DNA of 64,000 nt from NCBI RefSeq assembly GCF_025685425.1, contig NZ_JAGTAS010000055.1, forward strand, positions 171,256 through 235,255, read 5' to 3'. A program made the translations under genes and the position numbers. The notes beneath the pieces were generated by a model, which was not told the DNA's origin, did no database searches, and saw only the letters and a list, made by a program, of their open reading frames with translations. Source of the stretch: Terriglobus albidus. Lineage in GTDB: Bacteria; Acidobacteriota; Terriglobia; Terriglobales; Acidobacteriaceae. Positions 43,313 through 51,785 of the stretch are shown piece after piece (position 1 is the first letter of the stretch; each line of letters begins with the position of its first letter).

Positions 43313-43335
43313 AAGGCCGCCTATTAGGCGGCCTT
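43313..43335 (+). terminator. terminator after the histidine kinase gene
   Basis: AAGGCCGCC and GGCGGCCTT around TATTA, followed by TCTTATCTTTGG. It also faces the small membrane protein gene on the other strand. Confidence 0.88.
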
Positions 43336-43357
43336 TCTTATCTTTGGAGGCAACGAC

Positions 43358-43582
43358 TCAGCCGTGGTGAAGTTGGTGATGATGTTGCACGACCGAGCGG
43401 GCAAGTGCATAGAGAAACGCGCCGAAGACCATCGGCAAACCAGCTATCAGAAATAACAGAGAGTAGACGACAAGCTCTCCCTTTTTCGGTTGCGCCAAGC
43501 TGGAGTGGCGGAAAGAAGTATGAAGGGCAACGCCGAGGAGAATATTTACCAAACAATACAAAATGACGGTCCCAGATGACAT
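43358..43582 (-). CDS. small two-helix membrane protein
   Basis: 74 residues from ATG 43582. Two hydrophobic helices (TVILYCLVNILLGVALHT and LVVYSLLFLIAGLPMVFGAF) with a short basic loop between them, ending in a His-rich tail VVQHHHQLHHG. A purine run AAAGGGG lies upstream at a long spacing. I do not recognise the family. It converges on the kinase gene and shares its terminator. Confidence 0.6.
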   Translation of the reverse strand: MSSGTVILYCLVNILLGVALHTSFRHSSLAQPKKGELVVYSLLFLIAGLPMVFGAFLYALARSVVQHHHQLHHG

Positions 43583-43695
43583 AGAAGCTGAGTCCCCTTT
43601 CCATAGGGGTACACACTAGTACCTTGGTAATGCCTTCCGCAACAAATTTTTACCGGGCTGTATTGTGCCGCACTACCATTTTGGGACTTTTAGTG

Positions 43696-43980
43696 TTACT
43701 TCGAAACTTCAACGCCGCGCCAGAAAGCGATGTGATGTTTCACCTGGCGCGCAGCTGGTTTCGGGTCTGGATAGTACCAGGCAGCATCAGGGTTTTCCTG
43801 ACCGTCGACTACAATGGTGTAGTAGCGAGCCTGGCCCTTCCAGGGGCAGCTCGAGGTCGTCGAGCTCGAACGTAGAAACTCACGCTTGACGGTCTCTTCC
43901 GGGAAATAGATGTTCCCCTCGACCGTTTCGAAATTGTCACTCTCGGCCAGAAGCTGGCCGTTCCATACTGCCTTCGCCAT
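43696..43980 (-). CDS. DUF427 domain protein
   Basis: 94 residues from ATG 43980. The family pattern is clear: MAKAVWNGQLLAESDNFETV, the EGNIYFPEETV strand, FLRSSSTTSSCPWKGQARYY (the conserved T-x-C-P-W-K-G core) and PDAAWYYPDPKPAA with HHIAFW near the end. The fold is a small beta barrel; function is unknown, though many members stand alone as here. The ribosome site is not strong. Confidence 0.92.
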   Translation of the reverse strand: MAKAVWNGQLLAESDNFETVEGNIYFPEETVKREFLRSSSTTSSCPWKGQARYYTIVVDGQENPDAAWYYPDPKPAARQVKHHIAFWRGVEVSK

Positions 43981-44063
43981 GAAAGCGTCCTAATCTTTTC
44001 AACAACTTACAGCGTACTCGGACCTTAGTCCCTGCCTATGTTGTATCAGGTTCGGCGCAAAAA

Positions 44064-44090
44064 CGAAAGGCCGGGTAACCCGGCCTTTCG
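44064..44090 (-). terminator. terminator after topA
   Basis: CGAAAGGCCGG and CCGGCCTTTCG around GTAAC. On the minus strand it is followed by a T-run (TTTTTGC), 20 bases past the topA stop. Confidence 0.92.
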
Positions 44091-44110
44091 CATTGGCAAC
44101 ATGGCCCAGA

Positions 44111-46957
44111 TCAGGCCTCTACCAGAGGACGCGTCTTCTCCGGGTTAGGCCGTTCCAGCTCCTTGGGCGCGGGCGCGTCGCCGATTCTCTTCTCGAAGTG
44201 GCATTCCGTTGCCGGTTTTGCAGCCTCTTCCCCGGCCTTTGCCTTCCGCTTCGGCAGGGCTTCCACATTGTTTGGGCAGACCAGGTAGACGCCGTCCTTG
44301 CGCTCGACCTCAAGCAGGTAGCTGGATTTGCACTTGGGGCACGGTCCCGGCACCAGCTTCTGGTTCGAGGTGAAATCGCACTTCGGATAGTTCGTGCAGC
44401 CATAGAAGGTGGTGTTACGGCGCGTCCGACGTTCGGCGATCTTGCCGCCGCACTTCGGGCAGGGCACGTCGAGCAGGTTCTGCTTGACGTACTTGCACTT
44501 CGGATATCCCGAGCAGGAGACAAACTCGCCGTAGGGTCCCTGGCGCTTAACCAGCTCATTCTTACCGCACTCCGGGCAGATCTCGCCCGTCGGCTCCGGT
44601 GGCTTCTGCTGGACCTTCTGGTTCAGCTTGCGGATGGTCTTACACGGCGGATCGGCGTTGTAGTCCGGGCAGCTCATGAACGGACCAAACGGGCCGTTCT
44701 TCAACACCATCTGCTTGCCGCAATTATCGCAGTACTCCTCTTCCTGCTCCGCATCCTGCGCATCGGGCGAGGCAAGATCGGGCTTGTCGGCGAAGTTCTC
44801 CTTCGTGAAGTCGCAGGAGAAAGGCTCGATGACGATCTTCTTGGCACGCTCAGACGCCTGCGCCAGGGCATCGCGAAGCTGAGTGTTATCCTCAACCTCT
44901 TCAGCGAAGGCTTCAGCATCATCCACCATACCCTTTACCGTCAGGGGATAGCCGAGCTTGGCGGTGATCTTCTTGATGGCTGCCTTCGGATCCTTCTTCA
45001 CGCTCGAAACCGCGATCGACATCGGCTTCGCCTTTGAGAAGTTGGAACACGAGAAGAAGCTGCCGAACTTGCCCCACTTCAGAATCAGCGGAGATCCGCA
45101 CTTCTCACAGACTTCCGTGGTCGGCTTCTCCCAGCGCTTGATCTCCTCCATGTTCTTCTCGGCAACTGAGAGCTCCTGCTCAAAGTGGTCGTAGAACCCC
45201 TTCAGAAGATCCGTCCACTTCTCCTTGCCGTCCTCGACATCGTCGAGCTCGGTTTCGAGTTGCGCCGTGTAGTCGTACTTGAAGATGTACGGGAAGTTCT
45301 TGACCAGAAGCTCGGTGACGACCATGCCGATCTCAGTCGGCACCAGCTTCGCCTTCAACTTCTTGACGTAGTCGCGCTCCTGAATCGTATTGATGATTGA
45401 CGCGTAGGTAGAAGGACGGCCGATTCCGAGTTCCTCCAGCGTCTTCACCAGCGAAGCCTCATTGAACCGCGGCGGCGGATCGGTAAACTTCTGCTGCGGA
45501 TCAAGCTTGTTCAGGTTCAACCCATCACCCTGATTCAGGGCCGGCAACCGGGTATCGGTGTCGTCGGAGTCCTCATCCTGCTTGCCCGCTTCATCCTGAG
45601 CCTTCTTCGCAACTGCTTGCGGAGCTTCATAGACCTTCAGGAAACCGTCAAACTTCAATACCGATCCGGAGACGCGGAAATCGTACGTTTTATCACTCTT
45701 CGCAGCGATATCGACCGTGGTCTGATCAAAGACCGCCGGCGTCATCTGGCTGGCCACAAAGCGATTCCAGATCAGCTTGTAGAGGCGGTATTGCTCGTCG
45801 GTCAGATACTTGCGAATCGACTCCGGCGTGTACTCAACGTGCGTCGGACGAATGGCTTCGTGCGCATCCTGCGCATCCTTCTTGCCCTTGAACTGATTCG
45901 GAGAGGAGGGCAGATACTGTGCACCCAGCTTCTTGCCGATGTAATCTCGCGCCTCGGTGATGGCATCCGGCGAGACACGCACCGAATCGGTACGCATGTA
46001 GGTAATGAGACCCACGGTGCCATCGCTGCCGACGTCGATGCCCTCGTACAGACGCTGAGCCACACCCATGGTGCGACGAACATTGAAGCCCAGACGCCCG
46101 GCAGCGTCCTGCTGCAGCTTGGAAGTCGTAAATGGCGCGGGCGCATTACGCCGCCGCTCCTTCTTCTCGACAGCACGAACCGACCACGTCGCTTTGTTCA
46201 AAGCCGCAATGGTAGCGTCCGTAATCTTCTGATCGGGCAGCGCATTCGACAGGAACTGCGCCTTGCCTTCCTTATCCTTGCCGTTGGCGACTCGCGCCGG
46301 TTCTCCATCGATACCGACCAACCGTGCAATGAAGCTTTGCTTACCGGACTTCGGCGTCAGCTCGGCATCAATGGTCCAGTACTCCACTGGCTGGAATGCA
46401 TTGATCTCGCGCTCGCGCTCCACGATCAGCCGTAGCGCCACGGTTTGCACACGACCGGCGGAGAGTCCGCGCTTCACCTTGTCCCACAGCAGCGGAGAGA
46501 TCTGGTATCCCACCAGCCGATCCAGGACGCGGCGCGTCGTCTGCGCATCGACGAGATGCTCATCAATGTCGCGGGCATGCTGGAAAGCAGCCTTTACAGC
46601 CTTGGGGGTGATCTCGTTGAAGGTGACACGCTGCACCTGCTTGCCGCGCGCGGCAGGCGAGATCTGCATCTTCAGATGGGCAGCAATCGCCTCGCCCTCA
46701 CGGTCGGGGTCAGGCGCGAGGTATACAGCATCAGCCTTGGAGGCGAGCTTTTTCAGGCGGTCAACGACCTTCTCCTTGCCCGGAGAGACGATCAGCGTCG
46801 GCTCAAAGGTACGTTTCTTGAGCTCTACCCCGATATCGTTCTTCGGCAGGTCCATGATGTGGCCAATTGAAGCCTCCACCGTGTAGTCGTTGCCAAGATA
46901 TTTTCCGATTGTCTTTGCCTTCGCCGGGCTTTCGACAATCACCAGTGACTTCGCCAT
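44111..46957 (-). CDS. topA: DNA topoisomerase I
   Basis: 948 residues from ATG 46957, preceded by AGAAGGAAG. Type IA enzyme that relaxes negative supercoils. Toprim: SLVIVESPAKAKTI (Glu9) and YLAPDPDREGEAIA (DxDxE). The active-site Tyr320 is in GLITYMRTDSVRVSP. Behind the core are C-terminal zinc ribbons: CEKCG with only one clear later Cys (FFSCSNF), CDNCG-CPDYNADPPC, CPECG-CSGYPKC, CPKCG-CTNYPKC and CPKCK-CPNN. The first and last are incomplete. A hydrophilic tail follows. Neighbour dprA is 162 bases upstream in the same direction. Confidence 0.96.
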   Translation of the reverse strand: MAKSLVIVESPAKAKTIGKYLGNDYTVEASIGHIMDLPKNDIGVELKKRTFEPTLIVSPGKEKVVDRLKKLASKADAVYLAPDPDREGEAIAAHLKMQISPAARGKQVQRVTFNEITPKAVKAAFQHARDIDEHLVDAQTTRRVLDRLVGYQISPLLWDKVKRGLSAGRVQTVALRLIVEREREINAFQPVEYWTIDAELTPKSGKQSFIARLVGIDGEPARVANGKDKEGKAQFLSNALPDQKITDATIAALNKATWSVRAVEKKERRRNAPAPFTTSKLQQDAAGRLGFNVRRTMGVAQRLYEGIDVGSDGTVGLITYMRTDSVRVSPDAITEARDYIGKKLGAQYLPSSPNQFKGKKDAQDAHEAIRPTHVEYTPESIRKYLTDEQYRLYKLIWNRFVASQMTPAVFDQTTVDIAAKSDKTYDFRVSGSVLKFDGFLKVYEAPQAVAKKAQDEAGKQDEDSDDTDTRLPALNQGDGLNLNKLDPQQKFTDPPPRFNEASLVKTLEELGIGRPSTYASIINTIQERDYVKKLKAKLVPTEIGMVVTELLVKNFPYIFKYDYTAQLETELDDVEDGKEKWTDLLKGFYDHFEQELSVAEKNMEEIKRWEKPTTEVCEKCGSPLILKWGKFGSFFSCSNFSKAKPMSIAVSSVKKDPKAAIKKITAKLGYPLTVKGMVDDAEAFAEEVEDNTQLRDALAQASERAKKIVIEPFSCDFTKENFADKPDLASPDAQDAEQEEEYCDNCGKQMVLKNGPFGPFMSCPDYNADPPCKTIRKLNQKVQQKPPEPTGEICPECGKNELVKRQGPYGEFVSCSGYPKCKYVKQNLLDVPCPKCGGKIAERRTRRNTTFYGCTNYPKCDFTSNQKLVPGPCPKCKSSYLLEVERKDGVYLVCPNNVEALPKRKAKAGEEAAKPATECHFEKRIGDAPAPKELERPNPEKTRPLVEA

Positions 46958-47119
46958 GGGTCTTCCTTCTGCGCTTCCAAACCGGCCGCCGCAGGTGGCA
47001 GCCTACTCGCTCTTAATACTGTTGGAGAACCTAACACGCCTCCCGGCCCCGCGGTCAACTACGGAGCATGGCTGCTTCGACGCGCTGCAACACAAAACGT
47101 AACGAAAACGGGAAAGGTT

Positions 47120-48271
47120 TCACACCATCACACGGACGTAGTTTTTGCCCGGTAACTGCCGTACCTGCCCTGCAAGTTCCAGTTCGAAGAGCGCCGCAAA
47201 GATCTCGGCCGCCCCCATCGAACCTTCCAGTTTCTCAATCAACTCATCGAGTTGGACGGCACTATCCATGGCGAGAGCACTAAGCACCTGCCGCTCCTGC
47301 TCTCCCATCCCCGCCGTGTTCTCGGGGAATAGAGATGCGGTTCCTCCCGGTGAGGATTCATCTCCGGCCGTAAGCTGGGCCCGGACGTCGCTTGGCAGGT
47401 CCTCCCAAATGTCTTCCCATGTTGCAGTTAGCCGGGCTCCCTGCCTGATCAGCGTATTCGGACCCCAGGCGTTCTTGTTGGTCACATTTCCGGGTACCGC
47501 GTAGATGTCTCTCCCCTGTTCCAGCGCGCATCGGGCTGTCACCCGGGTGCCGGAATACTCTCCGGCCTCCACCACCAGCACTCCCACCGACATGCCGCTG
47601 ATGATTCGGTTTCTCACCGGGAAGTTCTGCGGAGCCGGAAAGGTTCCGAGCGGAAACTCGCTTACGATGGCCCCGCCTTTGAGCAGGATCTCTTCTGCAA
47701 GCTTCTTGTTTTCTTTAGGATAGATCACGTCGACGCCTGTTCCCCAGACAGCAACGGTCTTTCCCCCTGCCGCCAGTGCCCCTTTGTGGGCGGCGGTATC
47801 GATGCCCCGGGCCATGCCGCTCTGGATGACGAGGCCACGCGCGGCAAGATCACGCGCCAGCAGTTCCGCCATTCCCTGGCCGTAGGCCGAAGGATGCCGT
47901 GTGCCGACCACCGCGATTCCGGGCAGGTTCAGGATTGCCGGGTCACCCCGCAGCCACAGGACTGCCGGTGGGTCATAAATCTGTCGTAGACGCTCGGGAT
48001 AGGCCGCATCCTCCGGGGTCAGAAAGGACACTCCGGCTTCCTCAGCCTTTCGGGCTTCGTCTTCCGCAGCGGCAAGCGCACGGCCATCGGCGACAAACTG
48101 TGCCGCCGCAGCGGGCAGTCCCAGCCCTTCCAATTCAGTAAGCGGCAAGGTCAGCAGGCTCGCGGCGTCTCCCAGACGCTGCATCGTACGCCAGCTGCGA
48201 ATCGCACCCATGCCGGGGGAAAGGATAAGCGCCATCCATGCCAGACGCGCGTCGTTGGTGCACGCATTCAT
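47120..48271 (-). CDS. dprA: DNA-processing protein DprA
   Basis: 383 residues from ATG 48271 (a GTG at 48292 adds seven). DprA loads RecA on incoming single-stranded DNA during natural transformation. A SAM-like N-terminal part (LAWMALILSPGMGAIRSWRT) precedes the Rossmann-like core: GIAVVGTRHPSAYGQGMAEL, SGMARGIDTAAHKGAL, TVAVWGTGVDVIYPKENKKL, SEFPLGTFPAPQNFPVRNRI and VVEAGEYSGTRVTAR. A DML1-like winged helix closes the protein (LSALAMDSAVQLDELIEKLE). All conserved features are there. Confidence 0.94.
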   Translation of the reverse strand: MNACTNDARLAWMALILSPGMGAIRSWRTMQRLGDAASLLTLPLTELEGLGLPAAAAQFVADGRALAAAEDEARKAEEAGVSFLTPEDAAYPERLRQIYDPPAVLWLRGDPAILNLPGIAVVGTRHPSAYGQGMAELLARDLAARGLVIQSGMARGIDTAAHKGALAAGGKTVAVWGTGVDVIYPKENKKLAEEILLKGGAIVSEFPLGTFPAPQNFPVRNRIISGMSVGVLVVEAGEYSGTRVTARCALEQGRDIYAVPGNVTNKNAWGPNTLIRQGARLTATWEDIWEDLPSDVRAQLTAGDESSPGGTASLFPENTAGMGEQERQVLSALAMDSAVQLDELIEKLEGSMGAAEIFAALFELELAGQVRQLPGKNYVRVMV

Positions 48272-48380
48272 TTTGCTGCTCGGCTCCTGCACTGTTGATG
48301 TGTAGCAACCTTACACCATGCGAAAAACATGAGGCCCAAACAGGACCGCCGCTGGACAGCGATTGAGTAGACTTGAAAGA

Positions 48381-49229
48381 GTGGCACGTTTACGTATTTC
48401 AGCGATCGGTTTTCTGAACCCTGCTCCTCTGCTCTACGACTTTGAGCACTCTCCCAAACGCGAAGCTCTCGCGGGACGGTATGACATTCATTACACACTG
48501 CCGTCGAACTGCGCCCGTGAGCTGGCGGAGGGCGAAGCCGATCTGGGACTGATTCCCATTGCAGCGCTTGCGACCATACCGGATCTTCTCATCGTTCCTG
48601 GCTGCACGATCGCCTCGCTGCAACGCGTCCGCTCCATTCAGATCGTAAGCCGCGTTCCTCTGGATCAGATCCGAACGCTCGCGGCAGATACTTCGTCCCG
48701 CTCCTCCGTGGCCTACGCAAACGTGCTGTTCCGCCATTTCCTGGGAACCGATCCGGAGTTCCGGCCGCATGCTCCGCTGGTGGACACCATGCTTGAACAC
48801 GCCGACGCCGCCTTGCTGATCGGCGATCCGGCGCTTATCGCCAGCGAATCGCACCCGGCTATCGAGATGCGCGCCGGTCAGCGACTCTACTGGTACGACG
48901 TCGCCGAAGAGTGGACGACGCGCACCGGCCTGCCCTGGGTCGCCGCCATCTGGGCTCTGCGCCCGGAGGCCTTGGCGCAGACGGATGCCGCACTGCTGAT
49001 CGATGATCTGAACGCCTCCCGCGACGCCGGTCTGGCACACATCGAGGATCTTGTAAGCCATTGGAAGAAGCGCATCCCCGTCTCTCCCCAGATCATTCGC
49101 ACCTACCTCACGGAAAACATCCACTATGTCCTCGATGAGCGGTGTGTCACAGCGATGAAGCACTTCTTCGATCTTGCAGCGGCAACCGGAGCCATTCCGC
49201 AGGCTCCGGAACTGCGATTTGTTGAATAA
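48381..49229 (+). CDS. mqnA: chorismate dehydratase of the futalosine menaquinone pathway
   Basis: 282 residues from GTG 48381 (ARLRISAIGFLNPAPLLY); a TTG six codons earlier is less likely. MqnA dehydrates chorismate to 3-enolpyruvylbenzoate. Family features: the periplasmic-binding-like fold, SAIGFLNPAPL, LPSNCARELAEGEADLGLIP, SSRSSVAYANVLFRHF, ALLIGDPALIA and GLPWVAAIWALRP. Members lack a signal peptide, as here. Other futalosine genes are not in the window. The gene diverges from dprA. Confidence 0.93.
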   Translation: MARLRISAIGFLNPAPLLYDFEHSPKREALAGRYDIHYTLPSNCARELAEGEADLGLIPIAALATIPDLLIVPGCTIASLQRVRSIQIVSRVPLDQIRTLAADTSSRSSVAYANVLFRHFLGTDPEFRPHAPLVDTMLEHADAALLIGDPALIASESHPAIEMRAGQRLYWYDVAEEWTTRTGLPWVAAIWALRPEALAQTDAALLIDDLNASRDAGLAHIEDLVSHWKKRIPVSPQIIRTYLTENIHYVLDERCVTAMKHFFDLAAATGAIPQAPELRFVE

Positions 49230-49285
49230 AAACTTTTCATCCGGCGACAAGAACTTTGCAACACAACTCCGCGTCCTAGCAGGAT

Positions 49286-49930
49286 ATGAGGCTCCAGGCC
49301 GTCCATTCCCGGCGCGGATTAGTGCAACTTGTAACCGGCATGGGTATGGCTGGGCTTTTTCTGCTGGCGGTTGTGGACTCATCGTTCATTCCCCTGCCTA
49401 TTCCCGGCGCCACCGACATTCTGCTGGTCATTCTGGCGGCACGGCATCATGCGTGGTTATGGATCACGATCGTGGCTACGGCGGGCTCTCTGGTCGGCGG
49501 CAGCATGACCTACCACCTGGGCAAGGCAGGTGGCATGCATACGCTTGAAAAGCGTGTCCCGCAGCGCTATCTGGAACGCATCACCCGATGGACAGCCAAA
49601 CACGGACTTCTTGCAGTGTCCCTGCCTGCGATTCTTCCTCCGCCCGCGCCGTTGACGCCGTTCCTGTTGGCTGCGGGCGCTCTCCAGGTTCCACGGAAGA
49701 AGTTCTATGCTGCCTTTGGTATCAGCCGTCTAATACGTCATGGCGCAGCGGCTTGGCTGGGCTATCGCTATGGCCGCTCCATCCTGAGAGGATGGACGCA
49801 CTTCTCAAACGAGTGGTCGACGCCGTTGCTGATTGTGCTGTGGGGAGCACTGATCGCTGCCTGCGCCTGGGGGATCTATCGCCTGGTAAAACGAGAACGC
49901 GGAGAGGCGCGTCAGCGCCTCTCCGCGTGA
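49286..49930 (+). CDS. DedA-family (VTT-domain) membrane protein
   Basis: 214 residues from ATG 49286. Four to five membrane helices: GMAGLFLLAVVDSSFIPLPI, LLVILAARHHAWLWITIVAT, LLAVSLPAILPPPAPLTPFL and PLLIVLWGALIAACAWGIYR. The re-entrant-loop motif appears as PPPAPLTPFLLAAGA, near the usual family position, and GSLVGGSMTYHLGKAGG fits the first half. DedA proteins are linked to lipid-carrier or phospholipid scrambling. It lies 57 bases after mqnA on the same strand. Confidence 0.88.
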   Translation: MRLQAVHSRRGLVQLVTGMGMAGLFLLAVVDSSFIPLPIPGATDILLVILAARHHAWLWITIVATAGSLVGGSMTYHLGKAGGMHTLEKRVPQRYLERITRWTAKHGLLAVSLPAILPPPAPLTPFLLAAGALQVPRKKFYAAFGISRLIRHGAAAWLGYRYGRSILRGWTHFSNEWSTPLLIVLWGALIAACAWGIYRLVKRERGEARQRLSA

Positions 49931-49945
49931 GCAAGGATTTCAGAT

Positions 49946-51157
49946 CTACTTCCCTTTGTAAGGCTTCTTCAGGTATTTGCGGGCTTCGTCAGCCTGACTC
50001 TGATCCCCGACCGGTGCCGAGGCCAGTTGGTACTGACGCACGGCTTCGTCGCGCCGACCCAGAAGATCAAGCATCTGGCCCGCATTCAGTTGCGCACGCT
50101 TCTTGACCCAGTCACTTGCTGCTGGAGCCGAAGCCGCGGCAAGGTAGTGATCTGCAGCGTCAGGAATCAAGTGCTGTCCGCGTTCCGCTTCCGCCAGGCC
50201 ATAGTAGGCCATATGCAGCCTGGGCTCGATGAAGTATCCGTTCTTGTGCGCATCCGCAATGACCGCCCGATAGGACTCGACCGCGCGCATGCCGGTCCCG
50301 CCATCCTTCAAAAGATTCGCCTCTTCCAGGCGGAAGAGGTAATCGTGCGGATATTGCGCTACCAGTGTCTGCGTTACACCCAGGGCTTCAGCGTATCGTC
50401 CATCGTGCCGCAGAAACAGGCTGAGCGCCGTACGAGACTCCACGCTGGTCACGGTTCCGTGGGCAGCACAGTCCCGCAGCAGGACCAGTCCCTTTTCCTT
50501 ATTGCCGCCTACGCCGAAGATTCCGACCATGATGCGAACCAGTCTGGGCAGGCTGGCGACAGCGAACTGTTGAATTCCCATCGCCATCTTCGCGTCCACA
50601 TAGTCAGGATCGATCTTCAACACCTCTTCCGAATCGGTACGGGAGGACAGACCTTCCTTTGCGGCCTTCGAAAAAGAATGGTCCACCAGGGTGGCGAAGG
50701 ACGCATGCATGCCCTTGGCATATCCACGGGCGAACAAAGCATCTTTGTCTTTTGGATCGACCTTCAGGCGGCGCTCAGCAAGATCGATTGCTTTGTTTGT
50801 CAGCTCTTCGATCCGCTGGCGCGCAGCGGGGCTGACATTCGTCTCGCGCTTGTTGAAGATAAAGCTGTCGTGGGCGTAGTAGGTGGTATCCAGCAGATCC
50901 TGCCGGTAGAGTTCGCGATAGAGCGTGACCAGGAGCTGATACCCCACCGCCATGGGATCATCGGGATGCGCAGTCTCCACCCGGTCAAAACGCTGGAGCG
51001 CGCCGTCGTAATCCAGGTCGTAAAAACGCGCAAACCCTTCCCGGACTATAGGATCCAGATTCAGGGGATTGGTATGGTGTGCCTGTGCCCACACCGGCTG
51101 CGTGATCGACAGAATCCCTGCCGCCACTACACTCGCTACAACATTTCGTACCTTCAT
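49946..51157 (-). CDS. exported tetratricopeptide-like protein
   Basis: 403 residues from ATG 51157, with GGAG about eight bases upstream. Signal peptide (MKVRNVVASVVAAGILSITQ to VWAQA), then helical repeats throughout: FARFYDLDYDGALQRFDRVE, KAIDLAERRLKVDPKDKDAL, ALSLFLRHDGRYAEALGVTQ, LAEAERGQHLIPDAADHYLA and QMLDLLGRRDEAVRQYQLA. TPR-like proteins bind partners; none is suggested here. The C-terminal end KKPYKGK is basic. It converges on the DedA gene. Confidence 0.82.
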   Translation of the reverse strand: MKVRNVVASVVAAGILSITQPVWAQAHHTNPLNLDPIVREGFARFYDLDYDGALQRFDRVETAHPDDPMAVGYQLLVTLYRELYRQDLLDTTYYAHDSFIFNKRETNVSPAARQRIEELTNKAIDLAERRLKVDPKDKDALFARGYAKGMHASFATLVDHSFSKAAKEGLSSRTDSEEVLKIDPDYVDAKMAMGIQQFAVASLPRLVRIMVGIFGVGGNKEKGLVLLRDCAAHGTVTSVESRTALSLFLRHDGRYAEALGVTQTLVAQYPHDYLFRLEEANLLKDGGTGMRAVESYRAVIADAHKNGYFIEPRLHMAYYGLAEAERGQHLIPDAADHYLAAASAPAASDWVKKRAQLNAGQMLDLLGRRDEAVRQYQLASAPVGDQSQADEARKYLKKPYKGK

Positions 51158-51264
51158 CAGACTCCATCTCACCATCAATCACGTCTTTTGTCTTGACCAC
51201 TTGCCAAGGGCGACCTAGCGTAGGGTCACTGCAGTATTTGTAATTGGACGCTTCTCCTGTCTTT

Positions 51265-51672
51265 ATGACTCGGTACGAACTGTTGACTTTGCTTGTGGGA
51301 AAGGCCCATGCCAATGGCTTTCCCTTCCGGAAGTGGTACGTTAGCCGCCTTGGTCTGCCCTGGACCAGTGGCGAAGACGCTATCGCCACGCTCTGTGAGC
51401 AGCGCCGTTACTACGCCCTGCTTTTTTCTCATGAGTTCGCGCATGCCTTCTGGAAGCCGGGCGAGCCCATCACCTTCCAGGTGCCATCACAAAGCTTTCA
51501 ACGGCGCATGGCAGACGGCACCATTGGAACCGTCATCCGCAAGCCTTATACACGCCGTTCGGCGCGCACGGATGCGTGGAAGTACCATCTCCGTGAGATG
51601 GCTTCAGCAGAGGAGCCCCTGCGCTACATGCGCCGTTACCTGAACATCGAAGAAGAGTTCGACGAGGCCTAG
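51265..51672 (+). CDS. conserved hypothetical protein, stop codon supplied by a repeat
   Basis: 135 residues from ATG 51265 (MTRYELLTLLVGKAHANGFP); the frame opens at TTG 51244. No signal or membrane segment. It is rich in aromatic and basic residues (FRKWYVSRLGLPWTSGEDA; SHEFAHAFWKPGEPITFQVP; RRSARTDAWKYHLREMA; RYMRRYLNIEEEFDEA). I do not recognise it. The TAG stop at 51670-51672 is the first three bases of repeat copy 3, so the 3' end was set or restored by the insertion. Confidence 0.72.
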   Translation: MTRYELLTLLVGKAHANGFPFRKWYVSRLGLPWTSGEDAIATLCEQRRYYALLFSHEFAHAFWKPGEPITFQVPSQSFQRRMADGTIGTVIRKPYTRRSARTDAWKYHLREMASAEEPLRYMRRYLNIEEEFDEA

Positions 51673-51782
51673 AGCATTTTCCCTGTTGCTGGGTACCCGG
51701 AAGGGGGCGTGCGGCGTTTTCATTACGGAAAACGCCCATAGATGCGGAGGCTCTGGACTACACCTAGGGGGGAAATGCTCTA
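51670..51782. repeat. 113-bp inverted-repeat element, copy 3
   Basis: Starts TAGAGCATTTTCCCTGTTG and ends GGGGGGAAATGCTCTA, with internal hairpin GCGTTTTCATTACGGAAAAC. It joins the stop of the + gene and lies three bases short of the stop of the - gene at 51786, acting as spacer between two converging frames. Confidence 0.9.
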
Positions 51783-51785
51783 GGT

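Noticed and set aside
44093..45037. 314-codon frame antisense to topA
   Set aside because: Shadow of a strongly supported gene; no motif.
50027..51196. 389-codon frame antisense to the TPR protein
   Set aside because: The opposite strand has a signal peptide and repeats; this one does not.
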